This document shows positions 52,953 to 60,080 of a stretch of DNA of 64,000 nucleotides, one piece after another. The position numbers and the translations under genes were made by a program. Every line of letters begins with the position of its first letter. The stretch's first letter is position 1. The notes under the pieces are model-generated. The model had not been told where the DNA came from. It saw only the letters and a program-made list of their open reading frames with translations, and did no database searches. The DNA comes from CAYNQK01 sp964470375 (GTDB lineage Bacteria; Spirochaetota; Spirochaetia; Treponematales; JBGSOB01). The stretch lies in the NCBI GenBank assembly GCA_964470375.1, contig CAYYCP010000001.1:1-64000 (forward strand), written 5' to 3'.

Positions 52953-53010
52953 GCCCTACGGCTAGGGGCCGGCCCGGACCTTGTCAGGAGAACGCCTCGC
53001 GGCGCGCCCC

Positions 53011-54030
53011 TCAGCCCAGGCGGTAGGCCTTGCCGGTGCGCATAAAGGCGGCGATGTTGGCCAGGGGCACCTCCTGGGGGAGGTCGCAACCGGTGCTGAG
53101 GATAAAGTCCCGACAGTCGCGCATGGAATCCAGGAGGGCGTTCGTTTCAGCGGCCACGCTCTCGGGGCTTCCGGAGAGGATACTCCCTGTCGGGCAGAGG
53201 TTGCCGATGATGATAGTCCCTGGCGCCGCCCTGGCCGCGGCCGGGAGGTCCACCCCCGTCTCCGCCGAATCCAGGCTCAGCCCGTCCACTCCGGCCCCGG
53301 CCATGACCCTGATGAGATGCATGGTGTTGCCGCAGGTATGGTAGATGGTCGAAACACCGCTGTAATGACAGCTCTCGGCGATGATCCTGACATAGGCGGC
53401 TGAGAACTCATTGAACTGCTCGGGTCCCAGCATGACCGCACTGGGCTCAAGGAGGCAGATGGCCTGGGCCCCGGCGGCGATGAGCATTCGGGCGTAGAGG
53501 TGAACGGCCTTGGTGGCCGCGCGGCATACCGCATGCAGGCCTTCGGGGTCCATGACAGTGGCCATAGCCGCCTCGTCAGCCCCCATGAGGAGGGCCGCCA
53601 GGGTATAGGGGCCGGAGACGTAGGCGCACTTGAGCATGCCCGCGGGCAGGCCTAGGCTCATCAGTTTCAGGGTCTCGACGTAGCCTAAGAGGCGGGCATC
53701 GAAACCGATGTTGACATCCTCGATTGCCTCGAGATCCCTGTCCGAGAAGGGCTCCTTCACCACAGTGGCCGAGTCCATGCGTGGGAAGAGGGTGTGCCGC
53801 CCCATCGCGTTAGCTTCTATAGAGAGATCCATCAGGGGAAAAATGGCGTCGGGCTGGAATTCGTCGGCCAGGGCCTTGATGAGCTTGAAATGGGCCCCAT
53901 AGTTCTGCTGGGCGAGTTTTATGGTATGTCCAGTCAGGCTGAGGCCGGGAAAGCCCATAAGGGGGGCTACCAGGCGCCTGCCCTGGCTGGCCGCCTTTTC
54001 TACCGCTTCTCGTAAAGGATTGCTAATCAA
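53011..54030 (-). CDS. UroD/MtaA-family corrinoid methyltransferase-like protein
   Basis: This 339-residue TIM-barrel protein resembles the MtaA/MtbA/CmuA group more than uroporphyrinogen decarboxylase. The zinc-ligand pattern appears as HTCGN (about residue 231) and STGCDLPQEVPLANI (Cys about 311), the closing signature of corrinoid methyltransferases. It may move a methyl group from a corrinoid protein to a thiol or folate; no corrinoid protein or MtaB is adjacent. It starts with TTG at 54030, GAGGT seven bases upstream, since no in-frame ATG lies near the start. Confidence 0.85.
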   Translation of the reverse strand: MISNPLREAVEKAASQGRRLVAPLMGFPGLSLTGHTIKLAQQNYGAHFKLIKALADEFQPDAIFPLMDLSIEANAMGRHTLFPRMDSATVVKEPFSDRDLEAIEDVNIGFDARLLGYVETLKLMSLGLPAGMLKCAYVSGPYTLAALLMGADEAAMATVMDPEGLHAVCRAATKAVHLYARMLIAAGAQAICLLEPSAVMLGPEQFNEFSAAYVRIIAESCHYSGVSTIYHTCGNTMHLIRVMAGAGVDGLSLDSAETGVDLPAAARAAPGTIIIGNLCPTGSILSGSPESVAAETNALLDSMRDCRDFILSTGCDLPQEVPLANIAAFMRTGKAYRLG

Positions 54031-54147
54031 TGATTTACCTCACTAACCCCGAGTCTATCGCCTTCCGCGACAAAAAAAAGGCCCGTCAAAGAAGGAAGTA
54101 TTCGCTGTATGGCCCCCATGCGAGGTGATCCAGGTATGGGAGGGTTC

Positions 54148-54153
54148 ATTATA
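54148..54153 (-). promoter_or_regulatory. Possible -10 for the methyltransferase gene
   Basis: TATAAT is read on the minus strand. No good -35 is found at the right spacing. A leader of ~110 bases follows, with a run of eight U (54073-54080 read as A on plus) that could belong to a weak attenuator. Confidence 0.3.
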
Positions 54154-54183
54154 CACGAAATCGGGCGCCAGGCACTGGGATCG

Positions 54184-54212
54184 TTGAAGCTGGAGTGAAA
54201 AATCATTAAACT
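54184..54212 (+). promoter_or_regulatory. Promoter for the predicted small RNA
   Basis: TTGAAG (54184-54189) and TAAACT (54207-54212) are 17 bases apart, predicting a start near 54219. Confidence 0.5.
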
Positions 54213-54218
54213 AAATGG

Positions 54219-54331
54219 TGCCCACGACCGATGATGGAGTGTCAGATACGACCGGAGTTCCCCTCCCAGTTCACTTCGGCCGGGCTGACACCCACAATGG
54301 GCGGGCCGGTTGCAAAACCGGCCTTTTTTTT
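54219..54331 (+). ncRNA. Predicted structured small RNA with C-rich loop
   Basis: The transcript of about 113 nt would fold into nested stems. P1 pairs GCCCA (54220-54224) with TGGGC (54298-54302), P2 GTGTCAG (54239-54245) with CTGACAC (54285-54291), and P3 CCGGAGT (54252-54258) with ACTTCGG (54273-54279, one G-U). The 14-base P3 loop begins TCCCCTCCC, complementary to purine-rich SD sequences. It ends in a strong terminator. No ORF of note lies inside, and I do not recognise SRP, 6S, tmRNA or a riboswitch class. It could also act as the leader of the downstream PBP gene. Confidence 0.55.
54304..54331 (+). terminator. Rho-independent terminator of the predicted small RNA
   Basis: GGCCGGTT and AACCGGCC form an 8-bp stem closed by a GCAA tetraloop and followed by eight T. 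No protein gene on the plus strand precedes it for 1.5 kb, which is the main reason to suspect an RNA gene. Confidence 0.93.
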
Positions 54332-54390
54332 GAGCATCCGGCCCCTACCGGCCTCGCTCCGCCCCCCAAAGGGCGGGACGGCCTCTCCCG

Positions 54391-54419
54391 TTGACCAAGG
54401 CGGCCTGACTCTTTACCAT
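54391..54419 (+). promoter_or_regulatory. Promoter for the class A PBP
   Basis: TTGACC (54391-54396) and TACCAT (54414-54419) are 17 bases apart. The ATG at 54418 overlaps this -10, so the usable start is more likely the ATG at 54430, ten bases beyond. Confidence 0.5.
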
Positions 54420-54429
54420 GGCCACCGGC

Positions 54430-56955
54430 ATGCGCCCCAGGATCAGCGTCCGCTCGGTACTCATCATCCTCGGCATCATCTGCCTGTCGGGAGCCCTCCT
54501 CATCGGCGCGGGGGTCGGGATTGCCCTGGGAGAAACCCGCAACCAGGTCAACTTCGAAAATTTCACGGACTTCCGCCCCAACCTGCCCACCAAGATACTA
54601 GACCGCAAAGGCCGCCTCATCACGGAATTCTCCGCTGACGAGAAGCGCGAGATGATCTCCATTAACGAGGTGCCGAAGCACCTCCTCTTCGCCCTGATCA
54701 CCCGGGAGGACGGTGAATTCTATTCCCACCGCGGCTTCTCGCCCAAGCACATCATGCGGGCTGTCCTGGGCAAGCTCTTCGGGGTGGAGCTGGGGGGCGG
54801 ATCCACCATCACCCAGCAACTGGCCGGAACCCTGATGAAAATCCGCGACCAGAAGACCATCACCCGTAAGTTGGTCGAGCTGTGGTGGGCCATGCAGTTC
54901 GAGCGCCGCTTCACCAAGGACGAAATCCTGGAGCTGTACATCAACGAGATGTACTTCGGCGACGGCTATTACGGCATCGAATCAGCCTCCAAATACTTCT
55001 TCGGCCATTCCAGCCGCCAGGCCAGCCTGGCCGAGTCGGCCGTGCTGGTGCTCCAGCTGTCCAGCCCCATCAAGGGAACCAACAATCCCTTCGTGCATCC
55101 GGAGACGGCCAAGGCCAAGAGCCTCAACCTCCTCAAGCAGATGGCCCGCAAAGGCTATTGCAGCCTTGAGCAGGCCAAGGCATCCTGGAACGAGTACTGG
55201 GACAGCTTCGACTACACCCGCGTGTCCACCGCCGCCTACTACGCCCGCGAGGATAAGGCCCGCTATTTCTCGGACTACGTGCGCCAGCAGCTGGATGAGT
55301 TGCTATACGGCTCCATCGACTACAACGAGGACGGGCTGACCATCAACACCACCCTGGATTTGGACTACCAGGCGGCCGCCGACCGCTACATGGCGGCCAG
55401 CATTGAAAACGCCAATGCCTCCTTCAGGGCCGACTCGGCCTCGCGGCTGCGCGAGGCCGATACCACCATCATCCCCATCATCACCGCCCTGACCCTGACC
55501 TTCGACCTGGAGGAACTGCGTTCCTCGGGGACGCGCAACAAGGTCAACGCCATCTCGACCTATCATAATCAGCTCAATCCCGTGCTCGACTCGGCGGCCC
55601 TGCTTTTCGGGCTGAACGGGCTCAAGCAGGCGACCAGCAGCAGCTACCAGGCCGTCCGCGAGGCTTCCAAGAAAACCACCGTCGAGGGCGCCCTGATCAC
55701 CATCGAGAACGACACCGGCTATATCCTATCCATGGTCGGAGGATCTGGATTCAAGCAGTCCAACCAGAATAACCGGGCCGTCCAGGCCAGGGTATCGCCG
55801 GGCTCCTGCTTCAAGCCCCTGTACTACTCGGCCGCCATAGACACGCGCAAATTCACCCCGGCCACCCTGATCTTCGACGAGCCCGTGGTCTTCTATAAAT
55901 CCGACGGCACATCCTACGTGCCGCTCAACTACAAGGGGCGCTGGATGGGACCGGTCCTGCTCTGGTACGCCCTGGCCACATCCATGAACGTGCCATCCCT
56001 CAAGATCCTGGATGGCATCGGCTTCGATGCGGCCATCGATCGGGCGGCCCTGCTCCTGAATATCCAGGATCCGGCGGAGAAGGCCTCAATCTTCCCGCGC
56101 GTCTATCCTCTCGGCCTTGGCACTACGACCGTCAGCCCCTACCAGATGGCGCGGGCATTCTCGGTTTTCGCCAATCAGGGCCGGGCCACCGAGCCCATAG
56201 CCATCCGCAGCGTCCAGGACAGGGACGGGAAGATCATCCTGGACCTGGAAAAAGACCTGCGCCTGGAGCAGAAGCGCAAGGGCGAAGCCATCCAGCTCAT
56301 CAGCCCGCAGACCGCCGCCGTCATGACGGATCTCCTCCACCGGGTGACCCTATCCCCAGGGACCCTCAGCTACTATATGCGCGACGGCCAGCGCTTCACC
56401 TATCTAGACGCGCAGGGCAGGAAGTATACGATCCCCGCGGCCGGCAAGACCGGCACCACCCAGAACTGGGCCGATGCCTGGACGGTGGGCTTCACGCCCT
56501 ACATGACTACGGCCATCTGGTTCGGCTTCGATGAGCCGGGCAATTCCCTGGGCATAACCCAGACAGGAGCCGCCATCGCCGGCTCCACCTGGTCGGATTA
56601 CATGTATGACATCCATGAGGGCCTGCCGCTGCGCACTTTCCAGAAGCCCCAGACCGGCCTGATCGAGGTGGAGGTTTGCGCCAAGAGCGGCCAACTGCCC
56701 ACGGAGCAATGCACTGACGGCAAAATCAAGCTCCTCTTCCTCGAGGGCACCCAGCCGCGCGAACTGTGCTCCCTACACGCCTTGAACAGCGAGCGCACCC
56801 AGGTGCAGGTTCAGGGCATAGCGGACAAGGTGGAACTCATGGATGAGGGCAGCTTCCTGCCAGGCACCCTGCAGCGCAAGGTCACTGACGAGATCATTTT
56901 GGACGAAAGCCTCTTCGGTGTCGACGAGGACCAAGCAGGCTCCCTCTTGGACTGA
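54430..56955 (+). CDS. mrcA: Class A penicillin-binding protein (PBP1A-like)
   Basis: This 841-residue bifunctional peptidoglycan synthase has one membrane helix (about residues 9-33) and a GT51 transglycosylase domain with catalytic Glu in REDGEFYSHRGF (about 93). The transpeptidase follows, with SCFK (Ser 459, Lys 462), SMN (518-520) and KTG (673). It polymerises and cross-links peptidoglycan. The region between GT51 and transpeptidase (about 330-420) is longer and helical. I chose the ATG at 54430 over 54418 because of the predicted -10. It is followed by a CsgG/LpoB-like protein. Confidence 0.95.
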   Translation: MRPRISVRSVLIILGIICLSGALLIGAGVGIALGETRNQVNFENFTDFRPNLPTKILDRKGRLITEFSADEKREMISINEVPKHLLFALITREDGEFYSHRGFSPKHIMRAVLGKLFGVELGGGSTITQQLAGTLMKIRDQKTITRKLVELWWAMQFERRFTKDEILELYINEMYFGDGYYGIESASKYFFGHSSRQASLAESAVLVLQLSSPIKGTNNPFVHPETAKAKSLNLLKQMARKGYCSLEQAKASWNEYWDSFDYTRVSTAAYYAREDKARYFSDYVRQQLDELLYGSIDYNEDGLTINTTLDLDYQAAADRYMAASIENANASFRADSASRLREADTTIIPIITALTLTFDLEELRSSGTRNKVNAISTYHNQLNPVLDSAALLFGLNGLKQATSSSYQAVREASKKTTVEGALITIENDTGYILSMVGGSGFKQSNQNNRAVQARVSPGSCFKPLYYSAAIDTRKFTPATLIFDEPVVFYKSDGTSYVPLNYKGRWMGPVLLWYALATSMNVPSLKILDGIGFDAAIDRAALLLNIQDPAEKASIFPRVYPLGLGTTTVSPYQMARAFSVFANQGRATEPIAIRSVQDRDGKIILDLEKDLRLEQKRKGEAIQLISPQTAAVMTDLLHRVTLSPGTLSYYMRDGQRFTYLDAQGRKYTIPAAGKTGTTQNWADAWTVGFTPYMTTAIWFGFDEPGNSLGITQTGAAIAGSTWSDYMYDIHEGLPLRTFQKPQTGLIEVEVCAKSGQLPTEQCTDGKIKLLFLEGTQPRELCSLHALNSERTQVQVQGIADKVELMDEGSFLPGTLQRKVTDEIILDESLFGVDEDQAGSLLD

Positions 56956-56981
56956 GGCCGCCGGAGGGGATTGCAGCGCCT

Positions 56982-57010
56982 TTGCATCCCCAGCCCTGCG
57001 GGATTATACT
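56982..57010 (+). promoter_or_regulatory. Candidate promoter for the CsgG/LpoB-like gene
   Basis: TTGCAT (56982-56987) and TATACT (57005-57010) are exactly 17 bases apart. The ATG at 57017 starts six bases later, so the mRNA would be leaderless. Confidence 0.55.
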
Positions 57011-57016
57011 TTCACT

Positions 57017-57928
57017 ATGAGCCGTATACGCGCGCGGACGCTGGCGGCCCTGGCCATACTGGCCGGCGCCCTCACCCGCGTTCCGGCCGAAGGCCCGCCC
57101 GTCCTCAAGGTGGGCGATTTCCGAGGCGAGGGGATCACCGAAGGGGAACTCGACACCCTCGAACGCATGATCGCGTCGTACATTGTGGAGACGCGCCTCT
57201 TCAGGGTGGTGGACTCAAGCGGCACGGATGTTGCCCTGAGCGAGCTCGAGGCGGCCTTCGGCATGGGGGCGGATTCCGCGCCCATGGCCATCCTCAGCCC
57301 GGACTATGTGCTGGAGGGGCGCATCGGCCCAATCGGCCAGCTTCTGGCCCTGACCCTGGAGAACATCAAGGTGCGCACGGCCGAGAAGCGCAGCGTCACC
57401 GAGACATACCCGAGCGTCAACGACATCGTCCTGGGAGCCCGGGCCCTGACCCTGCGCCTCCTGGACCGTCCCCAAGCGACCTCCGCCTCTCCCGCGGCAT
57501 CGACCCGGCCTGATCCCGCCGCGGTGCCGACGTCCAAGACCATCCTCTCCCTGTCCATGCTGGCCGGCACCTGGAAGGGCGACCGCGGCATAGACAAGGT
57601 GCGCATGAGCAAGGATGGAAGCGGCGTGGCCACTCTGACGACCGGCATCACTATGAAAGTGCGCGCATCAATCTCTGAGGGGCGTTTCGTGATCCTCCAG
57701 GACCAGTCCTCCTCCTCCCTCTTCTACGCATCGCCCAACTACTCCGCGGAAGTGGCCAAGGAGATCGCCCACCGGGCCAAGCCGATGCGCTGGGTCTTCG
57801 CCCTCTCCGAGGACGGTAAGGTCCTCACGGGAATCAAGGAGACGGTGGCCGTGACAGGTACTCCCCCCGACCGCATCGAAATCGACTACGACTACGTGCG
57901 CGAAGCCAGCTGGACGCGGGTCTATTGA
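57017..57928 (+). CDS. Exported protein with CsgG/LpoB-like N-terminal domain
   Basis: This 303-residue protein has a signal peptide (about residues 1-26) and a domain with VLKVGDFRGEGITEGELDTLERMI and RLFRVVDSS, patterned like CsgG or LpoB (strand, helix, RF-VVD). A linker rich in Ala/Pro/Ser follows, then a C-terminal beta domain of about 120 residues. LpoB-type proteins activate class A PBPs; the gene directly follows a class A PBP, but the lipobox of LpoB is absent. Assignment is tentative. Confidence 0.65.
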   Translation: MSRIRARTLAALAILAGALTRVPAEGPPVLKVGDFRGEGITEGELDTLERMIASYIVETRLFRVVDSSGTDVALSELEAAFGMGADSAPMAILSPDYVLEGRIGPIGQLLALTLENIKVRTAEKRSVTETYPSVNDIVLGARALTLRLLDRPQATSASPAASTRPDPAAVPTSKTILSLSMLAGTWKGDRGIDKVRMSKDGSGVATLTTGITMKVRASISEGRFVILQDQSSSSLFYASPNYSAEVAKEIAHRAKPMRWVFALSEDGKVLTGIKETVAVTGTPPDRIEIDYDYVREASWTRVY

Positions 57929-57972
57929 CGGCCCGTCGGCAAAGCCCACGGCCTCCAAGCTGGAAGGCGCCC

Positions 57973-58998
57973 TCAGTAGCCTATCTCGAATCCCATCCCC
58001 AAAGCCTCGTCCGCCTCCGGATCCATGAGGTAGCCCATGACCGACCTTCCGAATTCCAACCAAAAGTGAAAGGCCACGGGCTTGCGCAGGCTCCCGCCCT
58101 CCGAGGCGGACAGAGCCGATGCGTAGAGGCCAAGGCAGGAGGCACCTGCGGCCTTAAGAGCCGGGTCTAGATACTCGCGCCTGGGCAGGCCAAGAGAGAG
58201 GAGGGCCCGGCCGCCTCGGGCGACCGCCGCAACGAGGTGACCGTCCCTCTCCGCGATGAGGCGGCCGTAGAGAATCTCCTGTCCGATGGCCCCGGCCAGG
58301 CTTTCCAGGGCCGCCGAGACGGCCTTCCAAACCAGGGCCGCCCATGGCTTCCAGGATTGGCCCCAGAAGGGCTGGCCCGGCTCGGCGAAGAAGCCCTGAA
58401 GGCGCTCGGGGGCGTCCTGGGGAAGGGAGGATGCAAGAAGGAGGATGACCAGGGGCAGGACATCGACGGACAGAGCCTCTGGGCCGAATGGCGAGAGGAT
58501 GAGCTCCGAGGGGGATTCAAGGGGCCGTGCCGCGGGCCTATCCGAAAGCCCGGGAGCCGAGCCACCGAGCTCGAGCAGGAAAAGATGGGTAGTCATAGCC
58601 GAGTAGGCGGCCACCGCCCGCCCGCCTGAATCCAGGAGAGAACCGACGCCCAGGAGCCATTCAGCCTGGGGATCCGCCGAGCCCGCATCGAAGGCGTAGC
58701 CCTTTCCAAGGGCTGCCTCGAGCCCCCCCTGCGCGTAGAGGAAATGGTACCAGCGCATGCCCTGGCCCAGGGCCATCATGGGGAGGGACAGGGCCATGGC
58801 CAGTCCGCCCTCGCAGGCGCGGCCAAGGCGGATCAGGCCGGATCCTGGGAGGAGGGCTTCCACGAGCATCGTCCCACCGTAGCCCGGCCCGCCCTCCTCG
58901 GCGGCGCCCTCCTCCTGGGCGGCCAGGCCGGCAGGCAGGCAGATCAGGAGAAGCAGAATGCCCATGGCTGTCTGGGAGCGATGGGATCGGGAGAACAT
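57973..58998 (-). CDS. Exported/membrane protein of unknown function
   Basis: This 341-residue protein has a signal peptide (cleavage near GLAAQEE, residue 27) and is Gly/Ala/Leu-rich with hydrophobic stretches, for example VDVLPLVILLLASSL. No known domain is recognised. No SD is present, and a TATAAT seven bases upstream of the ATG suggests a leaderless transcript, although it also follows the Sua5-family gene by only 8 bases and could be read with it. Confidence 0.7.
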   Translation of the reverse strand: MFSRSHRSQTAMGILLLLICLPAGLAAQEEGAAEEGGPGYGGTMLVEALLPGSGLIRLGRACEGGLAMALSLPMMALGQGMRWYHFLYAQGGLEAALGKGYAFDAGSADPQAEWLLGVGSLLDSGGRAVAAYSAMTTHLFLLELGGSAPGLSDRPAARPLESPSELILSPFGPEALSVDVLPLVILLLASSLPQDAPERLQGFFAEPGQPFWGQSWKPWAALVWKAVSAALESLAGAIGQEILYGRLIAERDGHLVAAVARGGRALLSLGLPRREYLDPALKAAGASCLGLYASALSASEGGSLRKPVAFHFWLEFGRSVMGYLMDPEADEALGMGFEIGY

Positions 58999-59005
58999 CG
59001 ATCGG

Positions 59006-59035
59006 ATTATACTAGGAGCTCTCCGGGCACCGCAA
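59006..59035 (-). promoter_or_regulatory. Candidate promoter inside the sua5 3' end
   Basis: On the minus strand TTGCGG (59030-59035) and a perfect TATAAT (59006-59011) are 18 bases apart, within the last codons of the upstream gene. The -10 ends seven bases before the ATG at 58998. Confidence 0.55.
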
Positions 59036-59573
59036 GCTCGCCCTGGCGCAGAACGCGGTAGGGCTTCTCACAGGCGTCTACGATCGTCGACGGCAGGCCA
59101 CCTTCCATATCGCCTCCGTCGATGATCAGGTCAACCGAGGAGCCGAACTCGGCGATGATTTCGCCGATCCTGCCCATGGCCGGCCTACCCGAGCGATTGA
59201 CGCTGGTGGTGTAGATACCGAAGCCGCAGAGTTCAAGAACCCGGCGCACCCAGGGATCAGCCGGGCAACGCAAGGCTACCGTGCCTTCCCCGAGGGCGGG
59301 CAAGATCAGGGTCAGGGGCCCCGGCCATAGGGAGAGGATGGGCTGGCTGGGATCGGCCGGGGAGTAAACGGCGATATCGCGCGGTTCGAGGATGTAGATG
59401 ATGAAGGGCTTGTCCTCTCCCCTCCCCTTGAGATTGCGTATCAGGGGGGCGCTGTCCACCGCCCTGCCTACGATGCCGTAGATCGTGTCACAGGGGATGA
59501 TGGCGGCTCTTCCGGATGACAGAACCTTGGCGGCGGCGGCCGCGCTCTCAGGGGCGCTCTTGCTTATGACCAT
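59007..59573 (-). CDS. Threonylcarbamoyl-AMP synthase family (Sua5/YciO/YrdC)
   Basis: This 188-residue single YrdC-like domain protein has IIPCDTIYGIVG, SRPGPLT-like WPGPLTLILP and YTTSVNRSGRPAM. The family makes threonylcarbamoyl-AMP for t6A in tRNA; YciO-type relatives differ, so the exact reaction is not certain. The ATG at 59573 has GGAAGGAGG upstream, and the TTG at 59582 lies too close to it. It overlaps the DivIC-like gene by 26 bases. Confidence 0.88.
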   Translation of the reverse strand: MVISKSAPESAAAAAKVLSSGRAAIIPCDTIYGIVGRAVDSAPLIRNLKGRGEDKPFIIYILEPRDIAVYSPADPSQPILSLWPGPLTLILPALGEGTVALRCPADPWVRRVLELCGFGIYTTSVNRSGRPAMGRIGEIIAEFGSSVDLIIDGGDMEGGLPSTIVDACEKPYRVLRQGELAVPGELLV

Positions 59574-59991
59574 TCGGTTCAATCCTCCTTCCCGCCCCCA
59601 GCGCGGCCAGGCAGGCGGCGAAGGCTAGTGCCCCAAGGGGCAGAGGGAGAAAACGCCCGGGCAGGCCGGCCTCCCTCAAGCCCAAGATCCTCCCGGCCAT
59701 GGCGGAGCGCGCGCGGGACGGTAGGGCCGGGATGCGCAGAACCTTCTCTCCGGGGCGGATGTAGCCAAGGGAGCGCGCCTCGAGGGCCTGGGTCTCAGGG
59801 TCGGTGGCCAGGGACTCGGCCCGCCGGGCCAGGCTGGCGTTCAGGCGCTCGAGCTCGTCGAGGTTGGCGCGGATGCGTGCGCGCTCGGACTCGAGCCGTT
59901 CCACGGAGGCCGGATTGGCCGGCCCCAAAGCTGCCGATGAGAGAGCGTACATTATGAAACCGATGTACAGGGGCAGGCCCAAACGCTTCAT
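59548..59991 (-). CDS. DivIC/FtsB-family septum protein with extra C-terminal helix
   Basis: This 147-residue protein has an N-terminal membrane helix (IGFIMYALSSAALG), a coiled coil (ERLESERARIRANLDELERLNASL) and the closing ARSLGYIRPGEKVLRIP motif of DivIC/FtsB. Unlike typical members it continues to a second hydrophobic segment, GALAFAACLAALG (about 120-135). It should bridge division proteins at the septum. The ATG at 59991 has AGGG six bases upstream; ATG 59997 abuts it. Confidence 0.82.
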   Translation of the reverse strand: MKRLGLPLYIGFIMYALSSAALGPANPASVERLESERARIRANLDELERLNASLARRAESLATDPETQALEARSLGYIRPGEKVLRIPALPSRARSAMAGRILGLREAGLPGRFLPLPLGALAFAACLAALGAGRRIEPNGHKQERP

Positions 59992-60080
59992 CGCCATCCC
60001 TATCCATTACGGTCGATTGCCCTCTCCACTTGAGCGCATCCGTCGATATTGACAAGGGTTAGGGAAGGGATTAGCCTAAA

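Noticed and set aside
54219..54331. SRP RNA, 6S RNA, tmRNA or a known riboswitch
   Set aside because: The SRP GGAA-loop motif, the 6S central bubble, tmRNA ends and riboswitch cores I know (TPP, cobalamin, SAM, c-di-GMP, fluoride) are not visible; a covariance search is needed to be sure.
60049..60077. Perfect TTGACA with TAGCCT 17 bases on, before the acidic protein
   Set aside because: The -10 would end only three bases before the ATG at 60081, placing the start of transcription inside the gene, unless translation begins at ATG 60150. Not listed as a promoter.
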